Below, piece by piece: positions 8,631 to 17,067 of a stretch of 64,000 nucleotides of DNA. How positions within the stretch are numbered: the first letter of the stretch is position 1; every line of letters begins with the position of its first letter. Both the position numbers and the translations under genes were made by a program. The notes beneath the pieces were generated by a model that was not told the DNA's origin, did not search any database, and worked only from the letters and a program-made list of their open reading frames with translations. Origin of the DNA: Mesorhizobium sp. NZP2077 (lineage in GTDB: Bacteria; Pseudomonadota; Alphaproteobacteria; Rhizobiales; Rhizobiaceae); contig NZ_CP051294.1 in the NCBI RefSeq assembly GCF_013170805.1, positions 124,001-188,000 on the forward strand, read 5' to 3'.

Positions 8631-8994
8631 ATGGATCTGATGAATTCTATGGTCACGGCCTACGGGGCTCTGGTGTTAGGCATTGTCTCGGAAGTTGTCG
8701 GTTCATCGCTCTTGCCGCGCACGCAACAGTTCACGAAGGCGGGGCCAACCGCAGCTGCCATTGCGAGCGTCATCGTCGCGCTGTTCTTCCTCTCCCATGC
8801 CCTCAAGGAGATTCCCCTTGGCGTGACCTACGCGATCTGGTGCGGCGTCGGGATGGGTCGGGATGGTCCTAACGGCATTGGTGAGCGTCCTCGTTTATCG
8901 GGCGCCGCTTGATGTCTCGGCTGTCGGTGGGACCCTACTCATCATCCCCGGCGTTGTAGTGATCAACGTTTTCTCGAAGAGTGTTGCGCACTGA
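8631..8994 (+). pseudogene. Small multidrug resistance (SMR) family pump, frameshifted
   Basis: Frame 1 encodes a typical SMR N-terminus, with 'YGALVLGIVSEVVGSSLLPR' (the essential membrane Glu is in G-I-V-S-E-V-V-G-S) and 'LKEIPLGVTYAIWCGVGM'. The frame is then broken by an exact 10-base tandem duplication at 8847-8866. After it, the next frame continues as the rest of an SMR protein ('VLTALVSVLVYRAPLD' then 'GTLLIIPGVVVINVFSK') to a stop at 8992-8994. Removing one 10-mer would restore a pump of about 110 residues. It begins 6 bases after the mucR remnant. Confidence 0.87.
8847..8866 (+). repeat. 10-bp tandem duplication that breaks the SMR gene
   Basis: The decamer GTCGGGATGG occurs twice head to tail. 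This is a likely replication-slippage event and explains the frameshift in the SMR pump gene. Confidence 0.9.
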
Positions 8995-9140
8995 TCTCTA
9001 AAGGGGAATTCGCAATGGTTCGCCGGCATGTTGGTTTAACATAATGGATAGTAGGCGAGACTAAACTATTGGTATCGTTGTATAATTCGAGTTCCATAAC
9101 AGATATTATGCAACTTTACGTTGTAGCAGCTAAGTTAAAA

Positions 9141-9170
9141 TGTCCGGATCTGGCAAAGTAGGAATGTCGC
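9141..9170 (+). repeat. Left terminal inverted repeat of the insertion sequence
   Basis: Pairs with 10908-10938 in inverted orientation. The best-conserved core is GCAAAGTAGRAATGTCGC. Confidence 0.8.
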
Positions 9171-9233
9171 TCCTGCCTTGCCAATCTCCCCGCGTTCGAG
9201 AGCGTGGGAGATTGCAGATTGGGACTGGTTCTG

Positions 9234-10775
9234 ATGAGCGAACGCGAGCTGCGGCGTATCGAGGTTCTGTCGAAGGTTATTGAGCAGCGAATGACAGGCG
9301 TTGCAGCGGCAAACCTGCTCGACGTTTCAGTTCGTCAGGTCCAGCGGCTGTTGAAGACGTTCCAAGCGGATGGCGCTGCGGCTCTCCGGCACAAGGCGCG
9401 TGGCCGGCGTTCCAACAATCGCATTGTCGATGGTGTTCGCGACTTCGTGCTTCAGCTGATCCGCGAACACTACATCGACTTCGGTCCAACGCTTGCCCGC
9501 GAGAAGCTGATCGAACGCCATCAGCTCGCGGTCAGCAAGGAAACGCTGCGCAAGTGGATGACGGAGGCTGGAATCTGGACGTCGCGCCGTGAACGCAAGC
9601 AGCGGCTGCATCAGCCGCGCGGGCGACGAGACTGCTTGGGCGAGATGGTGCAGATCGACGGCTCGCATCACTGGTGGTTCGAGAACCGTGGGCCCAAATG
9701 CGCCCTGCTCGTCTTCATCGACGATGCGACCGGCAAGCTGCTTCATCTGCGCTTTGCCGGCTCCGAGAACACGTTCGACTACTTTCACGCGGCAAAGGCG
9801 TATCTGCGGGAATGGGGCAAGCCGCTTGCGTTTTACAGCGACAAGCATGGCATTTTCCGAGCGACCCATGGTTCCGAGAAGGATAGAAGCAGCGGCCTGA
9901 CACAGTTCGGCCGGGCTCTTTATGAACTCAACATCGATATCATCTGTGCCAACACCCCACAGGCCAAGGGTCGCGTCGAGCGCGCCAACCAAACGCTCCA
10001 GGACCGGCTTGTGAAGGAACTGCGCCTGCGCGACATCAGCACGATCGAAGCGGCCAATGCCTATGCGCCCGAGTTCATGGCGGACTTCAACGCACGCTTC
10101 GGCAAGGAACCCCGCAATCCGAAGGATATGCACCGCCCCCTCGCCGATCATGAGAATCTGGACGGCGCCATGTGCCGCAAGGAGGTTCGCACGCTGTCTC
10201 AGGCTTTGACGCTGCGCTACGACAAGGTGCTGTTCATTCTCGATCCGACCGATACCGCGAAGCGGCTTGCCCGCAAAAAGGTCGTCGTCTGCGACTATCC
10301 CGACGGTCGCCTCGAGGTCATGCACGACGGCATCGCCCTACCCTACAGAACCTTCGACAAGCTGCGTTCGGTTCATAGATCAGAGATTGTCGAGAACAAG
10401 CGACTTGATGCTGCCCTGGACCTGGTCGCCCAGATGCAGGCTGGCCGGGAGCTTCATCGCAGCCAGCGCGGGCCGCGGCGCACCGGACAGACGAACCACA
10501 TGTTCGGCATTCCCGACGGCAGCCAGAGCAATGGCTATGTGAAGCGTGGCCGCAAGCCCGGCCGGAAGGCGGATTTCACAAAGGACCCCGCGGTCGTCGT
10601 GCGGCGTGAGCAGGCGTTTGACAGAATGCCCGCAGCCAAGGTCGAGAGCCAGGCCGTCAAAGTCGATCTGACACTCACAGAGAGCGATAGGCATCGTATT
10701 GCGGATGTCCTCGCAGTGCTGGACGAGTTTCCAATCAACCGGGAGACTCAACCGACAACGGACGCCGGCTTTTAG
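9234..10775 (+). CDS. ISNCY-family transposase (HTH plus DDE integrase core)
   Basis: The protein starts with a helix-turn-helix region ('GVAAANLLDVSVRQVQRLLK') followed by a winged second HTH region. The rve-type catalytic core follows ('LGEMVQIDGSHHWWFE' with the first Asp, 'VFIDDATGKLLHLRF', 'FYSDKHGIFR' with the second Asp, and 'AKGRVERANQTLQDRLVKEL' with the catalytic Glu). This order is typical of the ISNCY/IS1202 group. The open frame begins at 9204, but the ATG at 9234 gives the M-S-E-R-E-L-R-R start usual for these proteins. All catalytic residues are present, so the element may be active. Confidence 0.87.
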   Translation: MSERELRRIEVLSKVIEQRMTGVAAANLLDVSVRQVQRLLKTFQADGAAALRHKARGRRSNNRIVDGVRDFVLQLIREHYIDFGPTLAREKLIERHQLAVSKETLRKWMTEAGIWTSRRERKQRLHQPRGRRDCLGEMVQIDGSHHWWFENRGPKCALLVFIDDATGKLLHLRFAGSENTFDYFHAAKAYLREWGKPLAFYSDKHGIFRATHGSEKDRSSGLTQFGRALYELNIDIICANTPQAKGRVERANQTLQDRLVKELRLRDISTIEAANAYAPEFMADFNARFGKEPRNPKDMHRPLADHENLDGAMCRKEVRTLSQALTLRYDKVLFILDPTDTAKRLARKKVVVCDYPDGRLEVMHDGIALPYRTFDKLRSVHRSEIVENKRLDAALDLVAQMQAGRELHRSQRGPRRTGQTNHMFGIPDGSQSNGYVKRGRKPGRKADFTKDPAVVVRREQAFDRMPAAKVESQAVKVDLTLTESDRHRIADVLAVLDEFPINRETQPTTDAGF

Positions 10776-10907
10776 CTCGAAGAGGGCCACGCGGCTCTCA
10801 AAGCTAAAGCCGACGGAGATCTACTGGATCGCCCCCGATCGGGCTGCGCAACCCCGACCAGCTGCCGCCCGATCGGGCGCTGGCGCCGCAGCCGGCAGCA
10901 CCGGATT

Positions 10908-10938
10908 GCGACATTTCTACTTTGCTGGCTGCGCGACA
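10908..10938 (-). repeat. Right terminal inverted repeat of the insertion sequence
   Basis: Inverted partner of 9141-9170; see the element entry for the alignment. Confidence 0.8.
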
Positions 10939-11095
10939 ATCGAACTTGGTTGCAACATACGTTGAGTAATGGTGCACCATACAAGTTATGATATGGGCTG
11001 TGAGGTGACGTCCATGGGCAACTCACGCAGGGTTCGTTTGACGGAACGTGCTCTTCCACATATATTCTGGCCACATGGTCATTTTGGAGACGCCG

Positions 11096-11332
11096 ATGAA
11101 AAACATCACCGTAGTGGAGGCGAAATCGCGCTTCTCGGCTTTGCTGGCGGAAGTCGAAGCTGGCGAAGAAATTGCCGTCACCAGGCATGGCAAGGTGATC
11201 GCGCGCCTTGTTCCCGATCATCCCCGCGTGGCAGCCGACGCCTTTCGCGATTTCTGGGCCGATGCCGATGAAATTGATCTGATCGCGCCAGAGGATGAGC
11301 CGGCTGAAGATGTAATCGCGTTGGACGATTAG
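11096..11332 (+). CDS. Phd/YefM-family antitoxin (second TA module)
   Basis: The 78-residue protein starts M-K-N-I-T-V-V-E-A-K-S-R-F-S-A-L-L and carries the 'GEEIAVTRHGKVIARLVP' hairpin of Phd antitoxins, followed by an acidic C-terminus. The ATG at 11096 was chosen over 11048 because it gives the family start and has a TTGGAGA box about 6 bases upstream. It is followed after 3 bases by a PIN-domain toxin gene on the same strand. Confidence 0.88.
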   Translation: MKNITVVEAKSRFSALLAEVEAGEEIAVTRHGKVIARLVPDHPRVAADAFRDFWADADEIDLIAPEDEPAEDVIALDD

Positions 11333-11335
11333 ATC

Positions 11336-11752
11336 GTGTCGTCGCTCTACCTTCTCGACACGAATATTCTGATCGCTGCCCTGAAAGGCCGACCCGAGGT
11401 ACGAAGACGGCTGGAATCCGAACAACTGAGCGCCATGCGGCTCTCCGCTATCGTGCTCGGCGAATTGCAATTCGGGGCGGAGAAAAGCGCTTATGGCGAC
11501 CGCAACCGCGCTCGCCTGGCCGCTCTGGCTCAACGGCTCCCGTTAGTCGGGGTCGAGCACGACACAACGCGGCATTATGCAAAGATTCGAGCATTTCTGG
11601 AGCGTCAAGGAACGCCAATTGGGGCCAACGATACATGGATTGCCGCGCAAGCGTTGGCGATCGGCGCCACGCTGGTCACAGACAATGAGCGCGAGTTTCG
11701 CCGCGTGCCTGGACTGGCATTTGAAAACTGGTTGGAACATGCGCAACCATGA
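11336..11752 (+). CDS. vapC: VapC-type PIN-domain ribonuclease toxin
   Basis: The 138-residue protein has the four acidic PIN residues in their usual settings: D8 in 'LLDTNILIAALKG', E43 in 'SAIVLGELQFG', D99 in 'GANDTWIAAQA' and D116 in 'LVTDNEREFRRV'. VapC toxins cleave tRNA or rRNA in a Mg-dependent way. The start is GTG at 11336, three bases after the antitoxin stop, so the pair is coupled. The module is complete and looks functional. Confidence 0.9.
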   Translation: MSSLYLLDTNILIAALKGRPEVRRRLESEQLSAMRLSAIVLGELQFGAEKSAYGDRNRARLAALAQRLPLVGVEHDTTRHYAKIRAFLERQGTPIGANDTWIAAQALAIGATLVTDNEREFRRVPGLAFENWLEHAQP

Positions 11753-12125
11753 CCTTGTCTACCCGAGAAAACCCGACTGCAGATTCTGAGATCGGGCTTC
11801 CGCTCGAGTGACGGTTCGGCCCCAATCACCTGCCAAGCCAATATCCGCCGGATCGGGAACCGCCGCCTCGAAGATCTCAAGATAGCTCTTATGTCTGGGG
11901 TTGTTGTGGAGGCGCCCTTGCGGACCTTCCCGCCGATAACTTCCTTTAGCTTCTCGGCCGTTGGCTAAGCGCCGTCCAAGTCTGCTGCTTTTTGACGAAA
12001 CGCTTGGCGATGATCCGGGTGCCCGTTGAATGGCCGGGGGCCCGGAAAACTGTGTACGCCACCGCCGGAAACATCCGTGCCATCGGGAGCGGAAAAGCTT
12101 TCCCTTGGAGGGAGTGTCAGAGACC
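11753..12125. other. 370-bp stretch without a supportable gene
   Basis: Two reverse-strand frames cross the region (11605-11880 and 11759-12208) but no family could be recognised. The sequence looks like decayed coding DNA. The 3' ends of the toxin gene and of panC face each other here. Confidence 0.4.
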
Positions 12126-13016
12126 TTAAGCTGCTGCAGCTGAAGCAAACCTTTTGGAAGCGTGTTGCTTTGGCTGGACGCACACATTGTCAATGAGCCG
12201 AACGTCACCCAGCCATGCGGCTACGAGGATGCGTGCCGATCTGTCCGCGGCGTCGAGCGGCGAGAGGTCATCGTCGGCCCGCAATTCAAGATACTCGACT
12301 TCTTTGTAGCCCGCCGCCAGGATCGCCTTGTGCGCCTCGGCGAGTACGTCGTCGGCTGTCGCCCCTGTCGCCAGCCGCTCGGCCGACGCGAACAGGATTT
12401 CCGCGAGGCTCGGCGCCGCCTGTCGCTGTCCGGACGAGAGACGAAGGTTGCGCGATGACATTGCCAGACCGTCGGCTTCGCGCACCGTCGGGCAAGCGAC
12501 GATCTCGATCGGGATATCGAGATCGCGCGTCAGCCGGCGCACGACGTGCAACTGCTGGAAGTCCTTCTCTCCGAAGAAGGCCAGATCGGCGCCCGTCTGC
12601 AGAAAGAGCTTGGCTACGACAGTTGCCACGCCGTCGAAATGGCCGGGACGGTACGCACCGCACAACCCATCGCTCACCCCGCTCACCGAAACCGTGGTGG
12701 CGAAACCTTCCGGATACATTTCAGAGGCATCGGGTGCGTAGAGCATATGGGCACCCAGCGGTGCGAGCTTGGCAGCATCCTCGTGCTCCGTTCGTGGATA
12801 GGCGGCAAGGTCAGCCTCATTGTTGAACTGTCTCGGGTTGATGAAGAGTGTCACGATCACCCGATCCACGCGCTCTAGCGCCGCTCGCACCAGGCTGAGA
12901 TGGCCTTCATGCAGCGCGCCCATCGTCGGCACGACGGCAACCTTGAGGCCTTCGCGACGCCAAGCTGAAACAATGCTGCGCAATTCCGCGACGGTCCGGA
13001 CGATCGGTATGCTCAC
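12126..13016 (-). CDS. panC: Pantothenate synthetase (pantoate-beta-alanine ligase)
   Basis: The 296-residue enzyme joins pantoate and beta-alanine with ATP to give pantothenate, the precursor of CoA. It shows the HIGH-type ATP motif in '[14 protein letters not shown]' (residues 30-43), the F-I-N-P-x-Q-F segment, 'GEKDFQQL' and the KMS-like '[10 protein letters not shown]'. The start is GTG at 13016, which overlaps the panB stop in a GTGA arrangement, so panB-panC form one operon. The length is slightly above the family norm; the last ~15 residues ([14 protein letters not shown]) look like a run-on tail. Confidence 0.95.
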   Translation of the reverse strand: MSIPIVRTVAELRSIVSAWRREGLKVAVVPTMGALHEGHLSLVRAALERVDRVIVTLFINPRQFNNEADLAAYPRTEHEDAAKLAPLGAHMLYAPDASEMYPEGFATTVSVSGVSDGLCGAYRPGHFDGVATVVAKLFLQTGADLAFFGEKDFQQLHVVRRLTRDLDIPIEIVACPTVREADGLAMSSRNLRLSSGQRQAAPSLAEILFASAERLATGATADDVLAEAHKAILAAGYKEVEYLELRADDDLSPLDAADRSARILVAAWLGDVRLIDNVCVQPKQHASKRFASAAAA

Positions 13017-13858
13017 GCTGCCTCTCCTCCTTTGACGGTCTTTGGCGCATCGCCGAAGACATGCTCAGCCGCTGGAAAATGGCGCTCGCGTACATCATGT
13101 GCATAAGCCGCGACCGCCGCCTCGGCAATTTGTCCGAGTTCTGCGTAACGCTTGACGAATTTCGGGCGGAAGTCGCCGAACAGGCCAAGCATGTCGTCGA
13201 CCACCAGGATCTGCCCGTCGCACGCCGGCGAGGCCCCGATTCCGATCGTCGGGACGGTCACCTCTTCGGTGATCCGCCGGGCGAGCGGCTCAGGCACCTT
13301 TTCCAGAACGACCGAAAAAGCACCGGCCTTCGCCACTGCCTGGGCATCGCTCCGGATGCGCTCACCGTCCTCGCCCCTGCCCTGCACACGATAGCCGCCG
13401 AAGGTATTGACCGCCTGCGGTGTCAGGCCGACATGGGCCATGACCGGTACGCCACGCGCGGCGAGGAAATGGATCGTCTCCGCCATTGCCTCGCCACCCT
13501 CGATCTTGACAGCCGCACAACCTGTCTCGGCCATCACGCGGGCTGCGTTTCGGAAAGCCTGCTCGGGGCCTTCCTCATAGGAGCCGAACGGCATGTCGAC
13601 GACCATGAGCGCACGCTTGAGGCCACGCCGCACCGCCTTGCCGTGCAGGATCATCATGTCGAGCGTCACGCCGAGAGTCGAAGGCAGGCCGTGGAGCACC
13701 ATGCCGACGCTGTCGCCCACCAGCACAACATCGCAGTGCGGATCGATGAAGCGGGCGACCGGGGTCGTGTACGCTGTCAGGCAGACGAGCGGAGCCTGGC
13801 CTTTCCGCAAGCGAATGTCCGGCGGCGTGATCGCCTTGGTCTCAGCAGATATGCTCAA
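13013..13858 (-). CDS. panB: 3-methyl-2-oxobutanoate hydroxymethyltransferase
   Basis: PanB transfers a hydroxymethyl group from methylene-THF to ketoisovalerate to give ketopantoate. The protein shows '[20 protein letters not shown]', '[11 protein letters not shown]' (Mg-binding Asp), 'VDMPFGSY', 'AAVKIEGG' and 'AHVGLTPQ'. The open frame extends upstream to 14026, but the preceding codons do not match the family. A TTG at 13858 preceded by a GGAAGGGG box gives the expected start M-S-I-S-A-E and 281 residues, which is the normal size. It is followed by panC with a 4-base overlap. Ketopantoate reductase (panE or ilvC) is not in the window. A remnant of the 5' end of a second panB lies at 25117-25335. 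Confidence 0.93.
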   Translation of the reverse strand: MSISAETKAITPPDIRLRKGQAPLVCLTAYTTPVARFIDPHCDVVLVGDSVGMVLHGLPSTLGVTLDMMILHGKAVRRGLKRALMVVDMPFGSYEEGPEQAFRNAARVMAETGCAAVKIEGGEAMAETIHFLAARGVPVMAHVGLTPQAVNTFGGYRVQGRGEDGERIRSDAQAVAKAGAFSVVLEKVPEPLARRITEEVTVPTIGIGASPACDGQILVVDDMLGLFGDFRPKFVKRYAELGQIAEAAVAAYAHDVRERHFPAAEHVFGDAPKTVKGGEAA

Positions 13859-14226
13859 GCGAAGCCCCTTCCCTAGCGTTACCCATCGCCGGTGTCGCCT
13901 TTGGCATATTTTTGTGCAGCTGCGAAGAGCAAAACGGCTACGTCTCGGGATGGGGGCCGAAAGGCATGCCCACCGAGCGTCGATGCAGTTCCTGCCCCCC
14001 GCGGCACCCTTGCCAGGCGCATTCATTCAGCTCCACCGCGACGATCAAGTTGGATGATCGCCCCACACTATGGCGATACTTTCGCCGACAACCGCAGTTC
14101 CGATCAGGTTAGCCATCAACGTGATATGGGCGGAAGCGTTGCTACTAACCGCGGTGCAGGACGAGCATCGCAATAGTCTTGCCTGGGCTTTATTGCGTTC
14201 CGCGGCAACCGCCACTATGTAGCGAC

Positions 14227-14240
14227 ACTTCGCCGACTGT
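14227..14240 (+). promoter_or_regulatory. Conserved element upstream of mucR copy 2 (also at 2469 and 8361)
   Basis: ACTTCGCCGACTGT lies 23 bases before the ATG. The same 14-mer occurs before mucR copy 1 (2469-2482) and before the broken copy (8361-8374). Its conservation where the surrounding leader has changed suggests a leader or operator function; the role is inferred. Confidence 0.5.
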
Positions 14241-14263
14241 CTTTCAAGCATCCGGAGTGTTTC

Positions 14264-14731
14264 ATGACGGAAGAAGCCGAAAACAACATCGACGTCCTCA
14301 TCGAGCTCACCGCCGATGTAGTCTCAGCCTATGTCTCCAACAATCCGGTCCCGGTAGGTGATCTCCCTGCCCTGATCGGCCAGGTGCACGCAGCACTCAA
14401 AGGCACTGCCGGCGCCAGCGTTTCCGCAGAAGAAGCGGAGGCTCTCAAGCCTGCGGTATCGATCAGGAAGTCGGTGACACCGGACTACATCATCTGCCTT
14501 GAGGACGGGAAGAAATTCAAATCGCTGAAGCGCCATCTGTCGACCCATTATGGGCTGACGCCAGACGACTATCGCGCCAAATGGGGTCTGTCCGCGGATT
14601 ATCCCATGGTCGCTCCGAATTACGCCGCAACGCGTTCGGCGTTGGCCAAGACGATGGGGCTCGGCCGCAAACCGAAAGAGCCGGAAACGCCAGCGCCGAC
14701 GAAGCGGACCGGCAAGAAGGTCGCAGCTTGA
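14264..14731 (+). CDS. mucR: MucR/Ros-family zinc-finger regulator (copy 2)
   Basis: The 155-residue protein has the same domain order as copy 1: an N-terminal helical oligomerisation region and the C-terminal Ros-type zinc finger ('[20 protein letters not shown]', '[20 protein letters not shown]'). The two proteins differ mainly in the linker around residues 52-68 and in the tail. The start is supported by a CCGGAG box 8 bases upstream. The gene is convergent with cspA copy 2, with a bidirectional hairpin between them. Having two intact mucR-like genes and one wreck in 12 kb is unusual. Confidence 0.92.
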   Translation: MTEEAENNIDVLIELTADVVSAYVSNNPVPVGDLPALIGQVHAALKGTAGASVSAEEAEALKPAVSIRKSVTPDYIICLEDGKKFKSLKRHLSTHYGLTPDDYRAKWGLSADYPMVAPNYAATRSALAKTMGLGRKPKEPETPAPTKRTGKKVAA

Positions 14732-14803
14732 TTTCAGAAATCGAGGTTTTTCTGGAGCGCGCAAGCTGCCATCGGCGCAATCTGCATCTGGCCGGAATGT
14801 GAA

Positions 14804-14826
14804 AAGGCGGGGTCCAGCCCCGCCTT
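14804..14826. terminator. Bidirectional terminator between mucR copy 2 and cspA copy 2
   Basis: A perfect 9-bp stem (AAGGCGGGG / CCCCGCCTT) with a 5-base loop is flanked by CCCTTTC on the plus strand and by TTTT on the minus strand. It can therefore end both convergent transcripts. A degraded version lies at the same place between the copy 1 genes, around 3027-3055. Confidence 0.85.
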
Positions 14827-14901
14827 CCCTTTCAAACAGCTTTGGCTTCCCAGCCTGGATGCACCGTGTCCATCGGCTGTTGCCAGGACGCTGGAGAAAA
14901 T

Positions 14902-15114
14902 TCAGCCAGCTTTGCTGAGGCTGCCGGCAGAGGACTTGCCAGTGCGGCGGTCCTGTTCGATTTCATAATTGATCTTCTGACCATCGGCGAGGGTCGAGAG
15001 CCCCGCTCGTTCAACGGCGGAAATGTGAACGAAAACATCCTGACCGCCATTGTCAGGCTGGATAAATCCAAATCCCTTACTGCTGTTGAACCACTTCACG
15101 GTTCCAGTCGCCAT
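14902..15114 (-). CDS. cspA: Cold-shock protein CspA family (copy 2)
   Basis: The 70-residue protein has RNP1 '[11 protein letters not shown]' and RNP2 'VFVHISAVE'. It is nearly identical to the copy at 3193-3405; the substitutions are conservative (for example T/S, G/N, V/I, N/S). The open frame extends to 15282, but [10 protein letters not shown] at 15114 is the family start. It is convergent with mucR copy 2. Confidence 0.94.
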   Translation of the reverse strand: MATGTVKWFNSSKGFGFIQPDNGGQDVFVHISAVERAGLSTLADGQKINYEIEQDRRTGKSSAGSLSKAG

Positions 15115-15498
15115 ATGCGTGTTCCTTTGTAACAATTGCAACGTGGGCAGGCCGTCTGGCCAGTCCCAATTCATAACCGAACTTTTGAGTTGGGCGCAGC
15201 AAAAAAACGAATAAATTGCAAGGGCCGGTCGATCGGCGGCCGGCAGCTCGCTCACTGCAATGCCCCTATTGTCAGCAAGCACGTCCTGCGCTTCCGCTCT
15301 CGCGCATGGCCCTGAACGACCCCGCGACCTGAAGCCCGGGTGGTCTCACGGATCCGAAGAATTGCCGAGCCAGGCCTAGCGCGATCGGGCCGATGTTGCG
15401 AATGTCGCACCGACGGCCACCAGTCCACCAAAAAGACCATCAGCACCACCAGGCCGCGGCGTGTTTTTCCATCGGGCTCTCTCCCAGGCGGGGCCTGG
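15115..15498. other. 380-bp stretch without a supportable gene
   Basis: The part next to 15114 should hold the promoter and leader of cspA copy 2. No open frame with recognisable content was found in the remainder. Confidence 0.5.
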
Positions 15499-16284
15499 TT
15501 ACGGTATCACGACTCGCAACTTGGCTGCTTCATGATCGAACGAAACGCGGTTCCGCCCACGTTGTTTCGCTTCAAAAAGGCATCGTGCGGCAGTGCGCAG
15601 TACATCCTGAGTGTCTGCACCATGCGGGATTTCCGCACCCCCGATGCTGACGGTCACCTTCACGCCGTCCTGTTGCCCTTTCACCCCAGGAATCCGCTCG
15701 ATATGACGGCGGATCTTCTCCGCAAGGGTACTTGCCTGCTCTTTGCGGACGTGGCGTAGCAAGACCCCAAACTCTCCCCCGCCAAGGCGACCGATCCCGT
15801 CTCCTGGGCGCGTTATATAGACGAGCGCCTTCGCAATCCGAACCAGAGCTTCGTCACCCTTGGCATGTCCGTGCTTGTCGTTGATTGAAGAGAAGTGATC
15901 AGGATCGATGAGGAGAAGGGTATCGCATTCCCCTTCATCGCGGCTTCTATCCATCCTTGCGATGAATTCACCGCGACTAAGAAGTCCTGTCATCGGGTCA
16001 TGACTGGTGACGAAGGTGAGCCTGTTGTGCGTCTCTTTCAGGGCTGCATGAGACTTCTCCAACTTGTCACATGTTTCCTGGATCGTTTCCGCCTGGGTGA
16101 AGATGTAGGCACTGACCGGCATCCCGATGAGGATGGGAATGAAGGTGCATTCCACCCAGCTCAGCCAGTCGATCGGCATCTGCAGCGCAAGCCGAGCCGT
16201 AAAAGACAAACCGAAGGTTGCGACGACTGCAATTATCGTCACGACTATTGACTTGCCCAGAATACGCTTGCGACGCGGTGTCAT
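15499..16284 (-). CDS. Membrane GGDEF-domain protein with altered signature (GGGEF)
   Basis: The 261-residue protein has two N-terminal hydrophobic segments (~residues 12-33 and 43-65), a short coiled coil ('DKLEKSHAALKETHNRL') and a GGDEF domain from ~93 to 255. The metal-binding Asp is present in 'LLLIDPDHFSSIN' (D127). The signature at 168-172 is G-G-G-E-F: the third position, normally Asp or Glu, is Gly, so cyclase activity is uncertain. The C-terminal 'VSIGGAEI' and 'ALFEAKQRGRNRV'-like segments are normal for the family. It stands alone. Confidence 0.87.
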   Translation of the reverse strand: MTPRRKRILGKSIVVTIIAVVATFGLSFTARLALQMPIDWLSWVECTFIPILIGMPVSAYIFTQAETIQETCDKLEKSHAALKETHNRLTFVTSHDPMTGLLSRGEFIARMDRSRDEGECDTLLLIDPDHFSSINDKHGHAKGDEALVRIAKALVYITRPGDGIGRLGGGEFGVLLRHVRKEQASTLAEKIRRHIERIPGVKGQQDGVKVTVSIGGAEIPHGADTQDVLRTAARCLFEAKQRGRNRVSFDHEAAKLRVVIP

Positions 16285-16508
16285 GCGGTTCCTTTAGATA
16301 CTGGCGCTGAACAAGCTCTTACGAAGTCCATTAAGATTATTTCGGACGCGAAGGGCAAGGAAGCAACTGTCGCCGTTCAAGGTTGAGGCAGCAAGCTAGG
16401 TACCGACGGAGCGGCTAATTTTAGCGACGGTTAAAATTCGAGTTTTTCGAATCTGCCGGCGTTAGTTTTCGGATGCTACCCAGCCTGCACATAGGGTGAG
16501 CGTGGAAT

Positions 16509-16718
16509 ATGCGTGGTCCAGGTTGGATTAGAGATATACGGCAGGCTGAGGTTCAGCACATGCGAGAACGAATAGCTTGGCTTGAATGCGAACTGATTTC
16601 TGCGGCCGCGTCCAAAGGCAAATCCAGGTTGCAAAACGTTGGTCACGAGCTTCGTTCGCAGAAGGTTCGACTGGCACGCCTCGAACAATGCATAGCGTGG
16701 ATGCCGAAGCGGCTCTAG
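16509..16718 (+). CDS. Small basic coiled-coil protein of unknown function (paralogue of 4749-4991)
   Basis: The 69-residue protein shares M-R-G-x-G-x-I-R at the start, 'RERIAWLECELIS' and 'GHELRSQKVRLARLEQC' with the protein at 4749-4991. Two related frames of the same length in one window support a real gene family. It is helical and charged, with a likely short coiled coil. There is no strong ribosome-binding site and no known domain. Confidence 0.55.
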   Translation: MRGPGWIRDIRQAEVQHMRERIAWLECELISAAASKGKSRLQNVGHELRSQKVRLARLEQCIAWMPKRL

Positions 16719-17067
16719 TGTCGCGCCCACATGCGACGGGTAGATCCGAAGATCGCCGTTGTGGCGGGACCCCGGCTCGCGGTCCGATTGTTCACACGCC
16801 GCAGCGCGCTCAATAGGGCCAACGCACTGGGCTCAATTTAGGAAACGCTCTACGGCTCCGATGCGATACCCGAAACGGACGGCGCAAACAGGGCAAGAGC
16901 TATACGACGAATGATCTCCTGGGCCAATGGCTGTGGACCAAGCCGCTGGCGAACGGATCGTGACGCGGAAAGCCGACCGCCGGCCTTTCCCGTGGCAGGG
17001 TCCACGGGTTTCAGCGACGCACGACTTTTCGTGAGTGGTCCTATGCAAAAGCCACACGTGCCAGTAG
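16719..17067. other. 350-bp stretch without a supportable gene
   Basis: This is the upstream region of the semialdehyde dehydrogenase gene. I see no clear promoter, operator or open frame of known type. Confidence 0.45.

Larger units (their letters stand above)
9141..10938 (+). mobile_element. Complete insertion sequence, ISNCY/IS1202-like, with imperfect terminal inverted repeats
   Basis: The left end at 9141-9170 begins TGTCCGGATCTGG and continues GCAAAGTAGGAATGTCGC. The right end, read in reverse from 10938 to 10908, begins TGTCGCGCAGCCA and continues GCAAAGTAGAAATGTCGC. The two ends match at about 25 of 30 positions with one gap, giving an element of about 1.8 kb with one transposase gene. 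I did not find a clear target-site duplication in the flanking bases. It sits between the broken SMR pump and the second toxin-antitoxin pair. Confidence 0.8.

Noticed and set aside
9327..10325. Reverse-strand frame of 332 codons inside the insertion sequence
   Set aside because: Shadow of the transposase gene; no ribosome-binding site and no domain.
13061..13876. Plus-strand frame of 271 codons over panB
   Set aside because: Antisense shadow of panB without family resemblance.
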